From Candidatus Zixiibacteriota bacterium (GTDB taxonomy: Bacteria; Zixibacteria; MSB-5A5; GN15; FEB-12): a stretch of DNA of 33,050 nt. The stretch is taken from the NCBI GenBank assembly GCA_024278935.1, contig JAJRSF010000047.1, positions 1-33,050 of the forward strand. The letters run 5' to 3'. Shown here piece after piece: positions 25,453 through 33,000 of the stretch. A program made the translations under genes and the position numbers. The notes under the pieces are model-generated. The model was given only the letters and a program-made list of their open reading frames with translations, did no database searches and had not been told where the DNA came from. Within the stretch, counting starts at the first letter, position 1. Every line of letters starts with the position of its first letter.

Positions 25453-26207
25453 CAGGCGGTACTTTTTCAACAGACTTACCAGTAACTGACAATGCTGTTC
25501 GAAAAGAAATAATTACACCTACAATACAAGGCGGAGCTGATCATTTTATTGCCAAAATAAACGGAACAGATGCCAAAATTTCATATTTAAGCTATTACGC
25601 TACCAATGGATATATGAGTTCATATATTAAGTGGACAAAGCCAAACAGGTTGATAGTATGTGGCACCACTATTGAAGAAGGTTTCCCGGTAACTGATAAT
25701 GCTATAAGTAAAAAAGGTAAAGGTAATCGGGATTGCTTTATATCGGTATTTAATTCCGATGATATGACCTTAGAATACTCTACTTTGTTTGGGGGAAGTG
25801 AAGCTGAGAAAGTCATGTCAGCAAATTTTCTTAGTAAAGATACTATTGTTATTGGAGGAGTTACAAGTTCTCCAGATTTTCCGCTTACTGAAAATGCTAT
25901 ATATTCGGACTATCCAATTTGTGAGAAGACTTTTAATTCGACATTTTTCGCACGCAAAAAACCTTTTGTCTCTGTAATCGACATTAAAAATAGTAAACTC
26001 GTTTTCTCAACCTACCTAGGCTCTGGTTTTGTATTTAGACTTCACCCGGATAAAAATGGAAATATCAGTTTTGTTGCAGAAGCAGGTCAGCGTGGTGAAG
26101 CTGGGATTACAGGATTCCCCGTTACGGAAAATGCCATTATGGAACCTCCAACTTATCTCATGGTAGGGCGATTGTTGTTAAATGCGAAACCTGAACCGAA
26201 AAAGTAA
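25401..26207 (+). CDS. SBBP-repeat beta-propeller protein, C-terminal part
   Basis: This frame is open from 25322 and continues the blades of the preceding piece: LDDKNNIYITGGTFSTDLPV, RLIVCGTTIEEGFPVTDNAI, IVIGGVTSSPDFPLTENAI and a final blade ending GITGFPVTENAI. That gives four blades here and three before, seven in all, as expected for this fold. The ATG at 25401 is an internal methionine (NSPMEKITG) with no ribosome binding site. The frame ends at TAA 26205-26207, but the same frame stays open beyond it and encodes a DUF3471 domain, so the stop may be a nonsense change within a longer gene. Confidence 0.8.
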   Translation: MEKITGLDLDDKNNIYITGGTFSTDLPVTDNAVRKEIITPTIQGGADHFIAKINGTDAKISYLSYYATNGYMSSYIKWTKPNRLIVCGTTIEEGFPVTDNAISKKGKGNRDCFISVFNSDDMTLEYSTLFGGSEAEKVMSANFLSKDTIVIGGVTSSPDFPLTENAIYSDYPICEKTFNSTFFARKKPFVSVIDIKNSKLVFSTYLGSGFVFRLHPDKNGNISFVAEAGQRGEAGITGFPVTENAIMEPPTYLMVGRLLLNAKPEPKK

Positions 26208-26489
26208 ATCATAGCGGTTCCTGTTGAAGATGCTATTCTAGAAAGTTATGTAGGTAGATATGAACTCATGGCGGGCTTAATCCTGACTATCAGGAAATAT
26301 GATAGTCAATTGAAAGTGCAACTAACCGGACAAGGGGAAGGATCCATAACCCCAATAGCTCAAAATCTGTTTGTTATAAATGGAGTGGAGGCTCAACTTA
26401 CATTTAATATAAATGAAGCTGGTGAAGTCGAAAGTATGACTTTAAATCAGAACGGGACGGACAATATTTGTAAAAGATTAGCCGAATAA
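26208..26489 (+). pseudogene. DUF3471 domain, in frame after the SBBP stop codon
   Basis: Directly after the SBBP stop and in the same frame come about 93 codons without interruption. They match DUF3471: VPVEDAILESYVGRYEL, then LILTIRKYDSQLKVQLTGQG, and a closing QLTFNINEAGEVESMTLNQN. The first ATG (26268) lies after the conserved YVGRYEL, so it cannot be a native start, and no ribosome binding site is seen. DUF3471 normally forms the C-terminus of serine beta-lactamase-like hydrolases. Either it was the tail of the SBBP protein, or a remnant of a hydrolase fused here. The serine hydrolase just downstream lacks this domain. Confidence 0.7.
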
Positions 26490-26546
26490 TGGATGGTTAT
26501 TAAAAATGGATTTGAATAGTAAAGAACTGCCTAAAGAAAGTTAAAA

Positions 26547-27722
26547 ATGATGTATCGTTTAAAAAAATATAGTTGGGTTGTAGGTTTAATATTATTGGTT
26601 CTGCTCATAAATAAATCTATAAGCCCTACTCAAGCTAAATTCGCCGAAAAAACAGAGGTAACAAACAGATCTGATCAAATTCATAATGATTTAGCGGATC
26701 TGATTTTAGATGGTAAAGCTCCCGGTATGATTGCTGCTATTATTTCCAGTGATAGTGTCATTGCCATTGCATCGGCAGGTGTTCGTAAAGCTGGCTCAGA
26801 TATTGCATTTACCACTCATGATAATATACATCTCGGATCCTGTGCCAAAGTAATGACGAGTGTATTGCTTGCAACTTTGGTAGCAGAAGGAAAGTTAAGC
26901 TGGGAATCAAAATTGACTGATGTCATTCCTGAACTTAAAAAAAACATTCATCCTGATTTTCAAAACGTTACACTTTGGCAACTTCTTACACATCGTACAG
27001 GTCTTCGTAAAAATCCAAGTGATTGGTCAGCACATTCAGATAAAGAAATCATCGAGAGACGCTTGGCAATCTTACAAGATAATCTTGAGTCAGCTGCATC
27101 AAATGACATTGGTGAGTTCCATTATTCAAATTTAGGTTACATGATTGCAGCATGTATGGCGGAAAAAGTTACAGGTATGAGCTGGGAAACTTTGATAAGA
27201 GAACGTTTGTTTGAACCATTGGGTATGTCTTCAGCTGGGTTTGGGGCTCCGCATACACCCGATCAAATAGATCAGCCATGGGGGCATTCATGGGTCTTCT
27301 CATTGTTTGGAAACAATTGGGAACCTGATCAGGATTATAACCCAGAAGCCCTTGGACCAGCAGGTCGAGTTCATTGTAACATTGCAGATTGGGCAAAATT
27401 TCTATCTCTATTTTTAAACGATGATAATTCTTTTATAGATAGTAAATATTTACATAAACTCATTACACCAATTGGCTATTTTGCAGGAGGATGGGTTGTT
27501 TTAAAAGAGAAAGATCAGCCATGGGCTAAAGGAATAGTGCTAGTCCATTCTGGTAGCAACGGAATATGGTTTACATCTGTTATGGTGGCTCCAAGATTAA
27601 ACAGAGCATATATCGTAGCGACGAACTCGCGTGAATTTGGTTCTACCGAAGGTGTATGTCAAGAAATGCTCAGTAAGATAGTAAAAATGGATATGAAAAA
27701 AAGTAAGCAAACAAATGAGTAA
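26547..27722 (+). CDS. Serine hydrolase, class C beta-lactamase-like (PF00144)
   Basis: The 391-residue protein has an N-terminal hydrophobic segment (about 9-22) that acts as a signal peptide or anchor. All three catalytic motifs of the family are present: SxxK as SCAK at 98-101, YxN as YSN at 193-195, and HxG as HSG at 334-336. HRTGLRKNPSDWS and the FEPLGMSSAGFG loop are also typical. These enzymes act on peptidoglycan D-Ala peptides, other peptides or esters in the periplasm; the sequence does not show which. Two ATGs in a row start the gene, with AAAGAAAG upstream. It is intact, unlike most neighbours, and ends at NE without the DUF3471 tail. Confidence 0.88.
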   Translation: MMYRLKKYSWVVGLILLVLLINKSISPTQAKFAEKTEVTNRSDQIHNDLADLILDGKAPGMIAAIISSDSVIAIASAGVRKAGSDIAFTTHDNIHLGSCAKVMTSVLLATLVAEGKLSWESKLTDVIPELKKNIHPDFQNVTLWQLLTHRTGLRKNPSDWSAHSDKEIIERRLAILQDNLESAASNDIGEFHYSNLGYMIAACMAEKVTGMSWETLIRERLFEPLGMSSAGFGAPHTPDQIDQPWGHSWVFSLFGNNWEPDQDYNPEALGPAGRVHCNIADWAKFLSLFLNDDNSFIDSKYLHKLITPIGYFAGGWVVLKEKDQPWAKGIVLVHSGSNGIWFTSVMVAPRLNRAYIVATNSREFGSTEGVCQEMLSKIVKMDMKKSKQTNE

Positions 27723-27784
27723 GTAATTAAAGATATGAGACAGAATCGAAACTTAAAATTCAGTTACGTAACAAGGACATCTCA

Positions 27785-28243
27785 ATGAAAAAGAAATATG
27801 CTTTACTGTTTGTTACATTGCTCATAATGTTGAGCGGTATTACATGTACACAAGAAAATACAAATTATCTGAAACTAGAAAATCAATATTTTGGATTAAA
27901 AACACCTGGGCTAATCCCTGAAGTATTCGCACCTGGCATTGTCTCAGATAGTTCTTGGGCTGAGCATTGTCAAGTTGCTATCTCACCAAATGGAGATGAA
28001 ATCTACTGGTCGGCATGGACAGGAGCTTACAAATCAGAAGATGGATCTAAAAACACTGAACAATTATTTTATTCAAAATTTGAAAATCCTGTTTGGTCAA
28101 AACCAAAACTGGCTGAATTCACTGAGGGAAATCCACATGGACTTAATGGAGGACCCTGTTTCTCACCCGATGGCAAAAAGCTATATTTTTATCAAGTAAA
28201 AAGTCCATGGGTAACATCACCAAAAAGATGTTACTATGTCTAA
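27785..28243 (+). CDS. PD40-type beta-propeller protein, N-terminal part (in-frame stop)
   Basis: The gene starts with AAGGA upstream and a hydrophobic export signal, MKKKYALLFVTLLIMLSGIT followed by Cys21; the context is only a weak lipobox. Blades of the PD40/WD40-like type follow: VAISPNGDEIYWSAWTG and PCFSPDGKKLYFYQV. The frame stops at TAA 28241-28243 (RCYYV, stop) but remains open in the same frame for another 160 codons with matching blades, beginning KKNGEWSNKLTDVGQ. So this is one roughly 312-residue gene with a single nonsense codon, not two genes. Confidence 0.75.
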   Translation: MKKKYALLFVTLLIMLSGITCTQENTNYLKLENQYFGLKTPGLIPEVFAPGIVSDSSWAEHCQVAISPNGDEIYWSAWTGAYKSEDGSKNTEQLFYSKFENPVWSKPKLAEFTEGNPHGLNGGPCFSPDGKKLYFYQVKSPWVTSPKRCYYV

Positions 28244-28369
28244 AAGAAAAATGGAGAATGGAGCAATAAACTCACTGATGTAGGTCAACCCTATAGTTCA
28301 GAAAGTTATAATTACAGTCCTATATTCACAAAAAATGGACATGCATATAAATACGACAGAGGAACGATA

Positions 28370-28723
28370 TTGAAATTTTTATATGAAAATGAAAAGTTCA
28401 CATTGTTAGACACGATTGTCATCCATAAAGATTTTAAACCTGCTTGGAATTTTTATGTATCTCCTATGGAAGAGTATATAATTTTTGCTGCCAATCATGA
28501 GAGTGGATTCGGTGATATCGATTTGTATATTAGTTATAAAACCGAGAACGGGGAATGGGGATACCCGATAAATATGGGAGATAAAATAAACACCGAGCTT
28601 CGAGAACGTTTCCCTATTGTTTCTCCCGATGGGAAGTATCTGTTTTTTATGAGACACACAAAACCAAATCAAGATTTCTTCTGGGTTTCAACGGACATTT
28701 TTGAAGAAATTGAAAAACAATAA
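28370..28723 (+). CDS. PD40-type beta-propeller protein, C-terminal part
   Basis: The same frame as the preceding piece; it is open from 28244. It contains the blades FYVSPMEEYIIFAANHESGF with GDIDLYISYK, and FPIVSPDGKYLFFMRH, and ends in FEEIEKQ. The GD-DLY-S motif is typical of PD40 proteins of FCB bacteria. The TTG at 28370 is only the first possible start in the frame and has no ribosome binding site, so separate translation is doubtful. Confidence 0.7.
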   Translation: MKFLYENEKFTLLDTIVIHKDFKPAWNFYVSPMEEYIIFAANHESGFGDIDLYISYKTENGEWGYPINMGDKINTELRERFPIVSPDGKYLFFMRHTKPNQDFFWVSTDIFEEIEKQ

Positions 28724-28750
28724 GTTGAGATTGTTTCTAAAGGAGTTAAA

Positions 28751-29440
28751 ATGAATAGAAAATCAAAGAAACTTTTTAAAATAATATTGATCAGTACCTT
28801 AATACTCTTCATACAATTTAATTTCCTCAATGCAGAGGAGCTTTTTATCCCAAATGGGCAAAATATAACCACATCTAATAGTTGGGTTATCAATTTGGCA
28901 GATTTTAATGGAGATGGTAAACTTGACGCTTATTTTGAAGGCAACATATGGCTAAACGAGGGCAAGGGCAATTTTGCTAAAACCAACCGTAATTTTGGCT
29001 CGGGGATTTTTGTCAATTTCGCAGATCTGAATGGTGATGGTTTAATTGATGGGGTTAGCGAGGATAAATTATATCTAGATGATGGTAGCCACAATTACAG
29101 TATCAGTTCTCCACTTACTTGTGATATTAAGATGCATTCTGCAGTACTGGTCGATCTTGATGATGATACTGACATCGATATCATCAGTTGTTCAACAACC
29201 GAGGACAGGATCCTCTTGAACAATGGAAAAGGTCACTTCACAAATACTGGTAAAAAACTGGGAGGTTGGGCGCAGGCGAAGTATGTTTTCGGTGATATAA
29301 ACGGTGATGGCTTTATAGATATTTATGTGGCGATTCCCCACACACCACCTCCTGCTATGGTGCATTCTCCAAACAAAATTTGGCTCAGTGATGGAAAAAA
29401 GGCTTTATTGAGAGAGATCATGATATTCCAAAAGCGATGA
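28751..29440 (+). CDS. FG-GAP/VCBS propeller protein, N-terminal part (frameshifted)
   Basis: A strong AAAGGAG lies five bases before the ATG. After a basic, hydrophobic signal peptide (about residues 1-31) four calcium-binding type FG-GAP repeats are seen: LADFNGDGKLDAYF, FADLNGDGLIDGVS, LVDLDDDTDIDIIS, FGDINGDGFIDIYV. The D-x-D-x-D-G loops are as in integrin alpha-type propellers. Past residue 216 the frame is wrong because one A is missing from the run at 29395-29400; with seven A the frame continues DGKKGFIERDHDIPKAM into the next piece. The last eleven residues of this frame are not native. Confidence 0.82.
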   Translation: MNRKSKKLFKIILISTLILFIQFNFLNAEELFIPNGQNITTSNSWVINLADFNGDGKLDAYFEGNIWLNEGKGNFAKTNRNFGSGIFVNFADLNGDGLIDGVSEDKLYLDDGSHNYSISSPLTCDIKMHSAVLVDLDDDTDIDIISCSTTEDRILLNNGKGHFTNTGKKLGGWAQAKYVFGDINGDGFIDIYVAIPHTPPPAMVHSPNKIWLSDGKKALLREIMIFQKR

Positions 29441-29898
29441 GTAGAAGTGCAATTTTATCTGATTTTGACAACGATGGAGACCTTGATTTGTTTGTTGCCA
29501 GCAATGGAGATACTGGAAATTTAATATTTTTTAATGATGGTAAAGGAAATTTTACCAACAGTGGTCAAAAGCTAGGGAATAATTCCAATTCAGCAAAAAC
29601 TGCTGATTTTGATAATGATGGTGATTCTGATTTGTTTATTTGTCATGGCGAAGTTCCTCTTGGCAATGGTGTCTCCAACTTGATTTGGTTAAATGATGGG
29701 AAAGGACATTTTACCGATAGCCACATGCGATTGGGGCACTCAAACAGTGCGGAAGTTGCGTTGGGTGATATCAACCAGGATGGCAAAATCGATGCCGTAG
29801 TGGTAAATACAAAGTTAGACAAAAATAATAATTATAATGCTGTTCCATCTCCACTGGAAATTTGGATAAATAAATCCTCAGATAAAAAAGGAAAATAA
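29437..29898 (+). CDS. FG-GAP/VCBS propeller protein, C-terminal part
   Basis: The continuation of the preceding gene, overlapping it by four bases; the frame is open from 29401. It adds three repeats: LSDFDNDGDLDLFVAS, TADFDNDGDSDLFICH and LGDINQDGKIDAVVVN. With the four upstream this makes seven, the same as the intact paralogue at 30724, and the joined length (about 382 residues) is close to that paralogue's 372. The ATG at 29437 is an internal methionine (PKAMSRS). Confidence 0.8.
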   Translation: MSRSAILSDFDNDGDLDLFVASNGDTGNLIFFNDGKGNFTNSGQKLGNNSNSAKTADFDNDGDSDLFICHGEVPLGNGVSNLIWLNDGKGHFTDSHMRLGHSNSAEVALGDINQDGKIDAVVVNTKLDKNNNYNAVPSPLEIWINKSSDKKGK

Positions 29899-30112
29899 TT
29901 ATAGCTATATCAAAACCTACCTGAGTTGGGGTACGAGGCATTGTGTCCTTTTGTGATAATGGAAAAATAAGTGCGAAATAGCGGTAGAATTGGGTACACA
30001 TTTAAAGATGAGAATCTGGCACTCTACAAACAGGGTCTTAAAAGGACCAAGGCAAGTTTCTATTCTCATTTGAATCAAAGAACTTTATTGTAAAAGTAAA
30101 TTTGGAGAAATT
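29899..30112. other. Intergenic region with an enclosing inverted repeat
   Basis: No gene is supported in these 214 bases. ATGAGAAT (30008-30015) and ATTCTCAT (30062-30069) form an 8-bp inverted repeat around a smaller GGTC/GACC hairpin. GTTGGGGTACGAGGC (29935) and ATTGGGTACACA (29989) are two vaguely similar GGGTAC-containing stretches. No terminator follows the FG-GAP gene. Confidence 0.35.
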
Positions 30113-30630
30113 TTGAAAAGAAAAATAACATTCATTTTATTTGGATTAGTTTTCATGTTAATCTTTTTTTAAGTCAGGTATCATATGGACAAATGAAAAC
30201 TAATGAATTTACTTTTGAGTATGACGGTAAAAAGTATAACGGACTTCTTGACTTACCCAAAAATGAAAAACCATCAGCAATAGTTGTTATCATTCATGGA
30301 CACGGAAAAACAAATATTGATAATAATAAACTAAAAATATTTCATTCCGGAGATTATAATGGTTCTGAAATAGTCGAGTTTGAAAAATTACAATTACAGA
30401 ATGAAAATATTGACTTAGCATTCTTAAATTTCTAAGGTTTTTGGAACAGAAAAGAGGAACAAGAATTTACTGAAAAATATATTAAGCCAAAGAAAATAAC
30501 CTTAATGCATATTCCACCGGCAGAAATTGAAAAAGTTAAAGATTCTGTTAATCTGGTAAATGATTTTATACATATTTCTGTATTTGAGAATAGCATGGAT
30601 AGAAAATCTTTTTCTTACTTATATCAATAG
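30113..30630 (+). pseudogene. Remnant of an exported alpha/beta-hydrolase-like gene
   Basis: GGAG at 30104-30107 serves a TTG at 30113 that begins a signal peptide (KRKITFILFGLVFMLIF). The frame then stops in a T7 run (30164-30170); one more T would join it to SQVSYGQ and on to the ATG-starting frame at 30193. That frame has YDGKKYNGLLDLP and SAIVVIIHGHGKT, the oxyanion-hole strand of alpha/beta hydrolases, and stops at TAA 30433-30435, but stays open in the same frame to TAG 30628-30630 (GFWNRKEEQEFTEKY onward). The nucleophile GxSxG motif is absent and the total length (about 170 codons) is short, so an internal part was probably lost as well. Confidence 0.65.
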
Positions 30631-30723
30631 TTTGACTAAGAGATTCTTTAAAATCCCAAATTATGTATATACTAAAAGTGTGGAAAAATATTAATGTATT
30701 TTATATAAGTTGAAAGAGATAAA

Positions 30724-31842
30724 ATGAACAGTAATTTAAAACATAATTACAGCAAACATACATTGTATATTATCGTTACCTTTCTTTGTTTCCTGTTTCT
30801 GCGATTTGAAACTACCCATGCTCAAAACAAACTGTTTACTGACAAACAGCAGATTGCCAATGGGCGAGTCTGGGATGTTGCTTTTGAAGATTTAAACAAA
30901 GATGGTTTCAATGATTTAGTTGTAGCAAATTGGGTCAAGCCACCAACAATCTACTATAATGATACCAGTAGAACTTTTGAAAACTTCACATCTCTAAACT
31001 CTTATGAACCACAAGATAGTTCTTATAAATGCCATGCTGTTGCTATCGATGATTTCAACAATGATAATATGCCTGACATCTTCTTTGTTTTTAACGGGCA
31101 TAACAATTTTATATACTTAAACAATGATGGTCAGTTTCTTACAACCGATACTATCAATAGCAACAACTTGGATGGATTATATATTTCTTTAGCTGATCTT
31201 GATAACGACAATGACATAGATGCTCTTGTGACCAATTACAAACAACCTAATGTTTTATGGCTTAATGATGGTAAAGGGATTTTTAAAAAAGATTCTGCTG
31301 ACTTTGGATCGAGTGGCTATAACACTGACTTAGGTGATATAAATAATGATGGTTCTACAGACATTGTTTGTAGCATCAACGGATCTGTTGTTGTCTGGTT
31401 TAATAAAGGCGGTGGAAAATTTGAGCAAAGCACACAATCGCTAGGTTATCAAAATGGATTTGGAAAAGTTACGTTAGCAGACATGGATAATGACCAAGAT
31501 TTAGATATCGTTCTTGCCAATAGAAACAACGGTGGTTCTGTATGGTCCAATGATGGTGATGGAAACTTTTCTGAGACAATAAACAATCTCACCAAAAGTT
31601 CTACAATATGTGTCGGCGATATTGATTTAGATGGTCAACAAGATATCATTCTTGGAAAAACTATTTGGCTAAACAATGGAAATAGCAAATTTACCCAACA
31701 GGGTACAATCGAAACTGATGGAAGAATCCTTGGCTTGTGGCTAAACGATATTGACAACGATGGCGACTTGGATTTGTTTTATGCAACGACAAATTTAGAG
31801 GACGGTTTGGAAATGATAAAGAACTCAACTAAAGGCTTATAA
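30724..31842 (+). CDS. Exported seven-repeat FG-GAP/VCBS propeller protein
   Basis: An intact 372-residue paralogue of the broken gene at 28751. The signal peptide ends at HAQ (about residue 34). Seven FG-GAP repeats are visible: FEDLNKDGFNDLVV, IDDFNNDNMPDIFF, LADLDNDNDIDALV, LGDINNDGSTDIVC, LADMDNDQDLDIVL, VGDIDLDGQQDIIL and LNDIDNDGDLDLFY. This predicts a seven-bladed, calcium-binding propeller secreted to the periplasm or surface. No C-terminal sorting domain follows; the protein ends two dozen residues after the last blade. AAAGAG precedes the ATG. The Kelch gene starts two bases after its stop, so they form an operon. Confidence 0.88.
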   Translation: MNSNLKHNYSKHTLYIIVTFLCFLFLRFETTHAQNKLFTDKQQIANGRVWDVAFEDLNKDGFNDLVVANWVKPPTIYYNDTSRTFENFTSLNSYEPQDSSYKCHAVAIDDFNNDNMPDIFFVFNGHNNFIYLNNDGQFLTTDTINSNNLDGLYISLADLDNDNDIDALVTNYKQPNVLWLNDGKGIFKKDSADFGSSGYNTDLGDINNDGSTDIVCSINGSVVVWFNKGGGKFEQSTQSLGYQNGFGKVTLADMDNDQDLDIVLANRNNGGSVWSNDGDGNFSETINNLTKSSTICVGDIDLDGQQDIILGKTIWLNNGNSKFTQQGTIETDGRILGLWLNDIDNDGDLDLFYATTNLEDGLEMIKNSTKGL

Positions 31843-31844
31843 AA

Positions 31845-32798
31845 ATGAAAAAAATATTATTCATTATAATAATACTCACCGCTACATGTTCATCTTTTGC
31901 CCAAACAATTAAATGGAAGCAGTTAGCCTCTCTACCGGAAGGGTCTTATTGCGGTGAAGCTGTTACCTTAAATAGTGAAATATATTTTGTCGCAGGACGA
32001 AATGACTCTTCATTAAGCTCATCTTTTTACAAATTTGATCTCGATAAAAATCAGTGGATAGAATTGGAAGAGATCCCAAACCCAACAATGAATTTAGCAT
32101 TAACGGCTAGTAATGGAAAAATTTATGCTATTGGTGGTGACAAATTTCAAAACACCAACCGTGAGTACAATCCTCAAACCAACACATGGAAAATTTTGGA
32201 ACCAATGCCCACAGCAAGACAGCATATTGATTGTGGAGCATTTGAAAATAATATTTATATAATGGGAGGTCTGACTTCATGGGAAAATATTTCGAAAAAG
32301 AATGAAGTATATAATGTTAATACCAATTCCTGGTCAGAGAAAGCAGCCATTCCTTCTTTAAGAAATAATGCTGCAGTAGTAACTTTGGATTCACTCATCT
32401 ATGTAATTGGCGGCGCTGGTACTAAAGAAAATATTTGGGGCGATATATTAACTGTTGAAACTTATAATATTCACTCAGATAAATGGGTACAAAAAAACGA
32501 TTTACCACTATTGCTTTTTAAACCTGGGGCAATTGTGGTTGATAGTGAAATTATTGTTTTGGGTGGACAAACCAGAATAGATGGTAAAGATGATTGTTCA
32601 AAAAAAGTTTTTATTTATAAACCGAATTCTGATAGATGGATAGAAACAACTCCCTTACCTGCCAAAAATGTGTTTTTTGGTTGCACTTCTATTGATAATA
32701 AAATTTATGTTATTGGTGGAACCTCTAGTGGTCCTAATTGGGATTCATATACGACAGTTTATGAAGGTGAGTTTATAACAAATAATTCTAAAAAGTAA
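31845..32798 (+). CDS. Exported Kelch-repeat beta-propeller protein
   Basis: The 317-residue protein has a signal peptide (MKKILFIIIILTATCSSFAQ) and six Kelch blades, marked by the strands IYFVAG, IYAIGG, IYIMGG, IYVIGG, IIVLGG and IYVIGG, each followed by a conserved Trp in the N-x-W pattern (TNTWKILEPMPTARQH, TNSWSEKAAIPSLRNN). Six blades make one complete propeller. Bacterial periplasmic Kelch proteins include N-acetylneuraminate epimerase (NanM), but no nan gene is nearby, so no enzyme role is claimed. AAAGG within the end of the preceding gene is the ribosome binding site, so translation is coupled to the FG-GAP gene. Confidence 0.88.
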   Translation: MKKILFIIIILTATCSSFAQTIKWKQLASLPEGSYCGEAVTLNSEIYFVAGRNDSSLSSSFYKFDLDKNQWIELEEIPNPTMNLALTASNGKIYAIGGDKFQNTNREYNPQTNTWKILEPMPTARQHIDCGAFENNIYIMGGLTSWENISKKNEVYNVNTNSWSEKAAIPSLRNNAAVVTLDSLIYVIGGAGTKENIWGDILTVETYNIHSDKWVQKNDLPLLLFKPGAIVVDSEIIVLGGQTRIDGKDDCSKKVFIYKPNSDRWIETTPLPAKNVFFGCTSIDNKIYVIGGTSSGPNWDSYTTVYEGEFITNNSKK

Positions 32799-32909
32799 TT
32801 TCGACGGGTGATCCAGCCCTTGGGGTGGTGGGGCACCCAAAAGTTATTATATTATGTACTGATTATTGAAATAAGGGAATTTATAGCATTAGTAAAACAT
32901 ACAAAGTAT

Positions 32910-32959
32910 GCGGGGAACTTGGGATACATATCGAACTTTGTTATATGAGAAATCGTAAT
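32910..32959 (+). repeat. 50-bp direct repeat, copy 1
   Basis: Begins GCGGGGAACTTGGGATACAT and ends AGAAATCGTAAT. It is identical over 50 bases to the copy at 33001-33050 and lies 91 bases before it. A perfect hairpin CATAC-AAA-GTATG immediately precedes it. No coding frame is present. Confidence 0.9.
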
Positions 32960-33000
32960 AATTGGGAAAGTTTTCGTACTAATAAAGCCATTATTTAATG

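Noticed and set aside
26205-30435. Reassignment of TAA as a sense codon
   Set aside because: Three frames continue past TAA, but secD, larB-type neighbours and many other intact genes in the window end properly at TAA, so a genome-wide recoding is not supported.
24673-32798. Type IX secretion cargo
   Set aside because: The exported propellers end shortly after their last blade; no C-terminal sorting domain is seen.
31845-32798. N-acetylneuraminate epimerase NanM
   Set aside because: Six Kelch blades fit, but no specific catalytic residues could be recognised and there are no sialic acid genes nearby.
32806-32840. Terminator after the Kelch gene
   Set aside because: GGGTG can pair with CACCC around a GC-rich loop, but the inner pairing is imperfect and no T tract follows.
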